Positions 56,296-64,000 of a stretch of DNA of 64,000 nucleotides are shown here, in pieces; position 1 is the first letter of the stretch, and each line of letters begins with the position of its first letter. A program made the translations under genes and the position numbers. This stretch comes from Umbilicaria muhlenbergii. Lineage: Eukaryota; Ascomycota; Lecanoromycetes; Umbilicariales; Umbilicariaceae. Location of the stretch: NCBI GenBank assembly GCA_000611775.1, contig KK106981.1, forward strand, positions 5,912,312 through 5,976,311. The letters run 5' to 3'. The notes below the pieces were generated by a model. That model saw nothing but the letters and a program-made list of their open reading frames with translations, was not told where the DNA came from and ran no database searches.

Positions 56296-58333
56296 ATGGC
56301 ATCAGGCAGAAGACGCACTGTCGACGAAAGAGCACTACACGTGACTTCTGTGTTTGCAAAGAGCGGAGATCATGCGGTCTTGGACCATGTTGCCGACGAG
56401 GATGAGGAGACCCTCGTGGCTCTGGGGTACAAGCAGGAGTTCAAAAGGTTCGTGTCCTACAGCCGTGACTTTGAATTCCTATTCCTAATATGCGCAGGGA
56501 CTTTTCTATATGGTCATCCTTCTCCGTATCTTTCTCTGTGCTTGGACTTCTTCCCTCAATTGCCTCCACCTTGGGCTACAATTTAGCTTATTCCGGACCG
56601 GCTGGGTCGGTTTGGGGATGGGTCGTCGCGGCGGTATTGATCCAGTTCGTCGCGTTGTCCATGGCGGAACTTTGTTCTAGTATGCCTACTGCCGGAGGGT
56701 TATACTATGCTTCAGCAGTACTTGCGCCGGAAGGTTGGGGACCGCTTTGCGCGTGGGTAATTCTCACCCCTCCGTTTTTCCTGGAAAAACAGAATCTCAC
56801 GCGGCATCGTTACAGATAACTGGATGGTCCAACTTCTTAGGACAGGCGACCGGTCCCTGCTCCATAAATTATGCCCTAGCCGCGATGATTGTCACTGCCG
56901 GAGAGATAGCCAATCCTGACTACACGGCGCAGACATTCCATATCTATTTGGTCCTCCTGGCTCTTCTCATTCTGGAGGGATGTCTGACCATGAACTCAAC
57001 CAAGTTCATTGGACGAATGAACGAAGTTGGAACCATCGCCAATCTGGTCGTCATTCTTATCTTCATCATCTGGTTCCCGGTAGGCTCGATCAATCGCCCA
57101 AAGATGAACCCGAACAGCGTTGTATGGACTGGAATTGTCAATGGCACTGAATGGCCGAGTGGGTTCGCTTTCATGATGGGCTTTCTCAGCGTAATCTGGA
57201 CCATGTCAGGTGAGCGCTTGAGCAATGAGAGAAAGGCCCCGAGATGAATCTTAATAACACGCCGGTCAGGGTATGACGCCCCCTTTCACCTAAGCGAAGA
57301 GTGCTCGAACGCCAATATTGCAAGTCCTCGTGCAATTGTAATGACGGCACAACTGGGTCTCTACCTTGGATGGGCCTGTATACTGGTTATTGCATAGTAA
57401 GTTCTCGCACGCCTCTGGAACACAAGGTACTGATAGACTTTGCAGTACAGTCAAAAACATCCCGGATGTTGTGGCTGGAAAATACGGACAACCGATGGGT
57501 ACATCGATACTCGCGCTCGAATGTTCAGGGTCTTTCTAACATCAACAGGAAGCCTATGTTTGCAGGTATTGGGCCCAAAAGCTGGCCTTGCTATGTTCTC
57601 TCTGAACATCATTGCGCAGTTCTTTGTCGGACAAGGGCAAGTCAAATTATGGAATCGCAATCGGAGATGGCTCGTTGACCGATTCACAGTTCCACCGTGG
57701 CCTCATCCCGAGTGGTCTATGCCTATGCCCGTGATGGAGCACTGCCAGGGAGTCGGTGGTTGAAGAAAGTCAACGGCGTGACCCATACGCCTGTCAATGC
57801 TGTCTGGTTTGTCCTCATATTGGGCGCTCTCCTCGGTCTCCTCATGTTCGCAAGCCCGATCGCAATCGGTGCCGTATTCAGCATCGGCGCAATCGCACAA
57901 TACGTTGCTTTCACCTTCCCCGTCGCGCTCAAGTTGTTTGTCGTGGGAGACAAGTTCCGACCAGGTAAGGCAACGTGCAATCGTCGTGGAACAAGTGTGC
58001 AGTTACTGACGCGAACGTTCAGGACCATGGCACTTGGGACGGTTTTCAAAGCCTGTCGGAGCAATCGCCTGCGCCTGGGTGACACTGATCATCCCCGTGC
58101 TCTGCTTCCCCGCGGTGAAAGGAAAAGACTTGAACGCGCTGAACATGAATTACACCTGCCTTATCTACGGCGGTGTGATGAGCTTGGCGCTACTGTGGTA
58201 TGCAGTCGATGCGAGGAAATGGTTCAAGGGACCGAAGATCAATGTGGAGCATTTGATTCACACGCAGGTTCTCGATGGCCATGAGATGAATTTCGATCAA
58301 ACAAAAGAAGTTGTGATGGGGAAAAAGAATTAG
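56296..58333 (+). CDS. APC-superfamily amino acid/GABA-choline permease
   Basis: Eight exons: 56,296-56,447, 56,498-56,756, 56,816-57,209, 57,270-57,396, 57,446-57,498, 57,549-57,636, 57,690-57,964 and 58,023-58,333, encoding 552 residues. About twelve hydrophobic segments follow a polar N-terminus. MPTAGGLYYASA and the ARDGALPGS loop are typical of the Uga4/Hnm1-type permeases of fungi. It should be a plasma- or vacuolar-membrane proton symporter. The substrate (GABA, choline or another amine) cannot be told. The sixth intron uses a GC donor (GCAAGT at 57,637) with AG at 57,689, the only choice that keeps the frame. No lesions were seen. Confidence 0.9.
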
Positions 58334-59714
58334 GATTTGCCCAGGGTCAAACATGAGATTACCGCCAAGCAATGTAAAAATTACACTCGTTAGCATGTTT
58401 CCTTTCTCTCTAAATTCAGTGAAGCTCTGCTAGCAAAACGCTCTACTTATATTTCTGGAACAAGAACCATAGAAGCTAAGGCTGCGGTATGTTAAAAGGG
58501 GGACAGTATTGATTGTCTACGTACACTGAGGCGTGTGAATTCGTCTTTAGGTGAAGTTGGTCAGGAACTACAAACCAGATAGCTTACTCGTCGATTGCAG
58601 GTTGGTGATGAACTTTGTGAACTTCGCATCCTTGAGTCTCTCCCATCACTTTTTAGGTCTTTGGCGTATCTTACACGGAGCGTTTCAAGGTGGTTGACTG
58701 AAGTGTTCTAGACCGGCAACTTCCTGTTCTATACCCTCATGATTTTCTATTATTACTTTCTCTTCTAATCCCAAATATTTTATGTTCTATACCCTTATCA
58801 TGTAATCGAGTTCTATAGGCGTGGATGTCCAGATCAGTGTGTTTCAGGGTCAAATGTTCTTCAAAGCTTTATGTTGACAGCTCTCTTCGTACAATTTTCT
58901 GCTTGATTTCTTGCTTGACCCCCAGCTTATTCGTTTGATTATTTATTTTGCATTGTTAATGCAAGTGGAGCACACCAAGCTGTCGGTCCTCTTTCGTCCT
59001 CTGGCGTAATGCTCGCCGGTCATGGCGCTGCAACTGGTGGTGCGTTTAGCGCTGTAGACACTGCAATCCCTCCCTCCCATGCATATGCACCCGGATTTCC
59101 TCTCGTACTCGCTGTGGCTGGTCGAGGCGGCCACAACTTTCAGGAAAGAAACATCCGATCGAGCAGTCAATGCCTGTTCTGGCAGACGACGAGAGGGCAG
59201 TCAGCCCGGCCAATTCTTTCGGAACGCCATATACAGTGATTAATGAAGGGTTCCTCAGTGGAGGCCGCAGCAGTCCGACCATGGATGTGTATCTGTACCG
59301 GCGGGAGAAGCACGGCAGCAGCAAACTCAGCCGGGGCAGTGGGGAGCGTATGAAATGCATGGCGGACCGGGCGTCGATGTTCATAATCACCGTGAGCTGA
59401 GGTGGGTGAGACTGCTTTGAATAGCAGCGCGACAGGGCAGAGCACTCACCGCAGGAGATGCGTAGTGTGGAACTTCAGAGGCATTACGAGATGGGACTGA
59501 ATGCGATATCCACGGGAGCGGTGGCGATGGAAGCGGTGATCGGACTTCTTGGTACGACATGGCGTGCACTGACTGAACCATGCCACTACTGTCTGCTATA
59601 TACTCAAGGGAAAAGGCAGAGCATTGATACAAAAAAAGCTGCCTTTTCATATCTCTATCCCACTGCCGAACGACTCCGTATACTCACCAAACCACACAGT
59701 CCCCTCACCACCCA
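58334..59714. other. intergenic, no gene recognised
   Basis: This holds the permease 3' flank (AT-richer, 58,380-58,960) and a GC-richer part (58,970-59,650) with overlapping short frames on both strands. No domain was recognised in any of them. Confidence 0.5.
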
Positions 59715-60458
59715 TCACGACGCATCGCCCAGCAGACCCATCACCCCGCCCTCAAACAGCGAACTCCCAAAAACGCCCACCGTCCCCACCCCCACCAAAT
59801 TCCCCCCATCATAAACATGAAAGTTAGCCTCGCCCCAAACGCCATAAAACTCCATACAGGCCTCGAGCGCCGTCAGCGCGGCCCCGAAAACCCCCCACGT
59901 CGTCTGGTGATTGTCGACGTTTGCGATCTCGAGGCTGATTCTGGTGGTCGGGTTGCTGTCGACGAAGAGGCCCTGCGAGATGGGGCCGTCGCCGAAGTTG
60001 TGCATGTGGGTGAGGACGGCTTGGTAGATGGCCAGGAGGGAGGTTTGGACCGTGGTGCCGGGGATGCGGCGCACGATGGTGGCTATGATGTGGGTGCGGC
60101 TGGAGGGGGCGCACCAGACGAAGGGGCCGGCGTCGCGGGGGAGGAAGCTGGAGGGTGGGGGTTGGTAAAACATTCGGGGACTAGGGGGGGGGAAGGCTTG
60201 AGGGGGGTACGGGGGCGGGTGACTTACGAGCCGGCGGGGACGGTGGGGGGGAAGAGGGCGCGGGGGAGGAAACTGGAGGATGAGAGGGTTAGAGGGGGGG
60301 TGGGCTGAGGGGCGCGTGGTGCAGGGGACTCACGAGCCGGCGCGGACGGTGGGGGCGTTGACGCAGTATTGGGCGCGGGGGGCGAGGGACGAAGGGAGGG
60401 GAGTGGGGGAGCTGAGGGTGAGGAGGCGGGTTAGGAGGATGATGCTGGCGGTTCGCAT
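59715..60458 (-). CDS. small secreted protein, paralog 2, with duplicated intron
   Basis: Three exons, 60,458-60,334, 60,272-60,228 (45 bases) and 60,147-59,715, give 200 residues. A signal-type N-terminus (MRTASIILLTRLL) is followed by YCVNAP. After the introns comes VWCAPSSRTH, matching paralog 1 (45,312-45,955), then a TTWGVFGAALTALEACM helix and a C-terminal FHVYDGGNLVGVG. The phase-2 intron position is shared with paralog 1. Here the exon end, intron and next exon start are present twice in tandem, which creates the 45-base exon. Skipping that exon also keeps the frame. It is predicted extracellular, with no known domain. Confidence 0.72.
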
Positions 60459-61153
60459 GGCAGGTAGAGCACCGTGCACGTAGCGGTGACTTCATTCAAT
60501 GGGGACAGGGTGATCTTGGTGGGAAAGCTTCTGTCTTGCTGGGCAAAGCGGTAGTTATGACGTTTATCCGTCCATCCCACTGAGTGCTGGGTAGTCGGTT
60601 TCCAGGGGGGTTTCCCGATATCAGCGCCATTGGGGTTTCCTCGGCAAGGCGCTTGTGGAGATAGCAACCGGTGGAGATCTTGCGTGAGTGTGACAAAGCA
60701 TAGAGAAACGGGGTACATGTTTGGACGGCTTGTTTGAGACTGCAGTTGCAAGATAGCTTTCTGGTTCGCTACTCCTGGAAGGATCAAACGCTTGATTGCA
60801 ATTCGCAGACAGTGGAAGTTTCGACAGCACCTCGTACATACGAAAGGATCTATAGACTGCCACGATGTTTGAAAGGCAATGTTGAAGAGCGAGATAACAA
60901 AAGAAAAGCACGTGTTCGCAGCACAGTAACGAATGAAAATAATCCCAAAGTAAATAGGAATGTGATGGTCGTCTTCGTAGCATTGCATGCTGTTGGTTCG
61001 CTACAGCTCGTGGCGAACATCCGAACTTTGCAGGGATGCGCGTGCAGGAAACCAATTTACGCGTCGCGACGTCGCGTCCCCCAGACTTCTCCCAAAACCT
61101 CCCGACTACAGGAAAAGCCCAAGACCAAAGGCAATCCATAGTCGTGAGCCACA
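60459..61153. other. intergenic between divergent genes
   Basis: This is a shared upstream region of secreted paralog 2 (-) and CTF4 (+). Frames on both strands have no domains. ACGCGTCGCGACGTCGCG at about 61,060-61,077 contains a perfect ACGCGT, the MluI-box type site of replication genes, about 90 bp before the CTF4 start. Confidence 0.5.
61060..61077. promoter_or_regulatory. MCB-like site upstream of CTF4
   Basis: ACGCGT overlaps further CGCG words 80-95 bp before the ATG of a replication gene. In yeasts MBF binds this word and drives G1/S expression. Use of the site in this fungus is inferred. Confidence 0.4.
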
Positions 61154-64000
61154 ATGGCGACAGTAACGCAGCGACTTCGTGGAAGGCCAGCTCGTAAGTA
61201 TTCTCTCCACATCCTCGTACACCCAACTGACAGTGCGGCCTAGATCCTCCGGGTCCGACTTGCCTAACATACACACCCAATGGCAGAAGACTGGTCACTG
61301 CTGGATCGAACAATGCAATACGGGTATATACGACAGGATCCGATGGAGAGCCTATGAACATCGACGGATGCCAGGAGAATAATACTGCTGTTGCTGCGTC
61401 GGTAGGCTATAGAAGCGCGTAGGTGGGGGGCTACTGCTAATGCGACGGCAGAACGATTTCTTCATTACAGGGTCCGAGGATGGCACGGTTTGGATGTACT
61501 CGCTGGAGACGAACTCGATGGATAAGATGCTCACACGATCTACCCTGCCGATACGAGACATTGCTCTTTCACCGGATGGAAACTGGGCTGCGGTGGCCAG
61601 CGAGTAGGTCCAAGAAGATGGCAAAAGGGATCCGAGGATCACTAGGCTGACAGGAAGACAGCGAGCTCACTGTCAAGGTCGTCAACACAAAAGACCCCGA
61701 AAAGGTCCTATATTTGCGTGAACAACCCAAGCCTGCGAAGCACCTGTCTTTCCATCATAGCGGATCTTACCTCGCCGTATCTTGCACCGACGGAATAGTC
61801 TACATTTACAGTCTAAGTACTGAACAGCCGGAACTGGTAAGAAAGGTGGAAGGTTTGATTCGGACACTGGAAACAGATGCCGAAGCAAGTTCGCGGGCGA
61901 TATGGCATCCAGACGGTCGGGCATTCGCAGCGCCTACGCCTACAAAGGATATACAAGTTGTCTCGAGAAGTGACGGCGAACGACAAAGAGCTTTTGCTGG
62001 AGGACATATGGGCGATATCACTGCGCTTGCATGGTCACCCAATGGCGCTCTCCTTGTCAGTGCTGCCACGGATAGGAAAATATTATTGTGGGAGACGAAG
62101 ACGCAGAAGGTCATTGCGAGGTAAGTTGTTCGAGTACTTCGCTAAATTCTGTGCTGAAGTGGATAGATATGACTATCCAAACGTTATAAACATCACATGG
62201 CATCCGACCGAGAACATGGCATCTTTCACAACCTCTGATGGTGAACTTTACATCTACAACGACTTCGTCTCCTCCGAATTTGCATCGCTACTGGACAAGA
62301 GCTTGCAGGCTGCCCCGTTCATCCATGATCCATTGGCAGAGACCTCCGGCAATGCGAGCAAACCGCTTGAGAATGCGTCCAAGATTAACGGCGAGAGTCG
62401 TGGTCGAAGAAGGGGCACTCCAGATTCGCTCGATGAGATCCTTGGCTCAGACGGAATGGGGGAAGATGAGGATGACTTTGTGAGCGACGATGACGGAGCA
62501 GGATATGCCGATGGGCTAAATGGCTTTGGCAAGCGTGGGAATGGCCATCTCGACGAGATCGATGGCTTCACTGGGAAGCGCAGAGCTCCCTTCGGCGCCT
62601 GGGAACCGAGGATCCACCATTCGTTTCAACCTGGTAGTACTCCTTGGAGGGGTAACAGGAAGTATCTATGTAAGGAAGTGTATGCTCTGGTCCTTGGACG
62701 TCGACTAATGGATCGTAGGTCTTAATCTAACCGGATTTGTCTGGACTGTGGACCAGGATACTCACCACACTGTAACAGTCGAATTCTATGATCAGGAATA
62801 CCACAGGGGTTTCCACTTCACCGATCCCTATTTATATGACAAGGCTTGCCTTAGTGAGTCAAGAACGACGGCCAGCTCAGATGCAGCGCTGACCAAGAGT
62901 AGATGAGTATGGCACATTGTTCTCCTGCCCTCCGGCCAACGGCAATCCCGCAATGGTTTTCTACCGGCCACACGAAACGTGGACTACCAGATTAGATTGG
63001 CGTACCCAGCTCCCTGCCGGGGAGGACGTCACCTGTAGGTCTAGCACTCAGCCTCATACGACGAATGATTTTAACAATCTCCAGCCATCGCTCTCAGCGA
63101 CTCCTACATCGTAGTCACAACCTCCACCAACTACGTCCGAATCTTCACCCTCTACGGCACCCCCTTCCGCATCTACCGGCAAAAGTCCTCCCCAACCGTA
63201 ACCTGCGCCGCCTGGCGCGACTACGTCCTAACCATGGGCAACGGCCCCGTCAGCGGCGACGGCACCACCAAGCTCCTGTACACGATCGAAAACGTAAAAC
63301 GCGACGAAGTGTGCCAAAGCGAAGACGTTGTCGCCCTACCCGACGACGCAGAAGTCCGCAGCGTATTCTTCTCCGACAACGGCGACCCCTGTATCTACGA
63401 CTCGACCGGCGTGCTACTGATCCTGCAACACTGGCGCACGCCCGGCCAAGCACGCTGGGTACCGGTACTAGACACCAAGCTTTTGGAACGGCTGGCCAGC
63501 GGGCGGAAGGAGGAATCGTATTGGCCTGTGGCGGTCGCGCAGGAGAAGTTCCACTGCATTATCCTCAAGGGCGGGGATCAATACCCGTATTTCCCGCGTC
63601 CACTCCTCAGCGAATTCGATTTCGCAATCCCGACCTCCTGTCCTCCCCCCACCACCTCCTCGTCCACCGACCCCAGCACCACCGCCGAAGGGCCCCGTCT
63701 CGAAGAGTCTTTCGTGCGGCACTCACTTTCCCTCAGCCTGTTCGAAGACCTCCTCGCGGCCACGCACGCAACGCATAGTCAACGCGCGGAGCTCGCGCGG
63801 AAGGAAATCGAAGTCGATAAAGTGTTGTTGCAGTTGCTGAATGTGGAGTGCAGGGAGGGCGAGGAGAGGGGGATGAAGGCTTTGGAGATTGTGGGGTTGA
63901 TGAGGGATCGGACGGGGCGGATGTTGGAGGCGGCTGGGAAGGTGGCGGGTCGGTATGGGTTGGGTGTATTGGGAGAGAAGATTAGGGAGGTGGGGGAGAG
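61154..64000 (+). CDS. CTF4: Ctf4/Mcl1/SepB replisome adaptor, C-terminus cut by window end
   Basis: Exons: 61,154-61,193, 61,244-61,401, 61,452-61,603, 61,662-62,120, 62,167-62,669, 62,719-62,853, 62,903-63,034 and 63,085 to beyond 64,000; 831 residues are visible. N-terminal WD40 repeats (FFITGSEDGTVWMYSLE, ITALAWSPNGALLVSAATD, ILLWE) precede an acidic linker (DEILGSDGMGEDEDDFVSDDD). The conserved middle propeller (AAWRDYVLTMGNGPVSG) and helical C-terminal region follow. Ctf4 trimers tie the CMG helicase to DNA polymerase alpha at forks. The A. nidulans homolog is SepB. The gene seems intact as far as seen. Confidence 0.93.

Overview
This window is nuclear DNA of a filamentous ascomycete (Pezizomycotina; Dothideomycetes is a guess from the gene content). 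Support comes from short GT/AG introns with CTRAY-like branch sites, fungal-type YME2, CHZ1, APC15, BET1, ORC5 and CTF4/SepB genes, a single-chain NADH glutamate synthase, and chromodomain Ty3/Gypsy elements. I saw no tRNA, rRNA or CRISPR array.

Two compartments meet at about 19,015. Bases 1-19,014 are an AT-rich, gene-poor block of decayed mobile DNA. In order it holds: the 3' end of a chromodomain Gypsy element with a likely LTR; a KRBA2-like integrase transposon with a recognisable intron; one surprisingly intact 369-codon zinc-finger ORF (OrsD-like); a 217-bp tandem array running into a 333-bp tandem array; a 5'-truncated Gypsy copy (A) whose 3' LTR abuts the 3' end of an oppositely oriented, nearly complete Gypsy copy (B); and the gag of a third Gypsy element (C) into which B inserted. 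The decay is RIP-like but has an unusual context. CpG, TGG and CCA are nearly absent, CAA and other CpA are retained, and stops arise as TGA.

19,015-24,005 is the transition zone. A cytochrome P450 gene is split by a 3.29-kb PIF/Harbinger-like transposon with matching terminal inverted repeats and an AAT target duplication. Both P450 and transposon are pseudogenised, mostly by TGA codons. The transposon's accessory ORF carries a 108-unit GAA microsatellite.

24,006-64,000 is ordinary GC-richer genic DNA. Housekeeping genes are YME2 (-), a twin-CX9C DUF3128/EMI1-like gene (+), a small unknown gene, cytosolic HSP70 (-), GLT1 (+), ORC5 (-), CHZ1 (+), BET1 (+), APC15 (-), an APC-superfamily permease (+) and CTF4/MCL1/SepB (+, cut by the window end). 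YME2/EMI1-like and ORC5/CHZ1 are head-to-head pairs about 220 bp apart. Between them lie accessory genes: two paralogous small secreted proteins 14 kb apart in opposite orientation, and a secreted HEXXH (M35-like) protein. One secreted paralog appears to have gained an intron and mini-exon by tandem duplication. Several shorter GC-rich genes flip from C-rich to G-rich along the coding strand. ORC5, CTF4 and CHZ1 serve DNA replication and chromatin, and APC15 serves the cell cycle. I see no pathway cluster linking the other genes.
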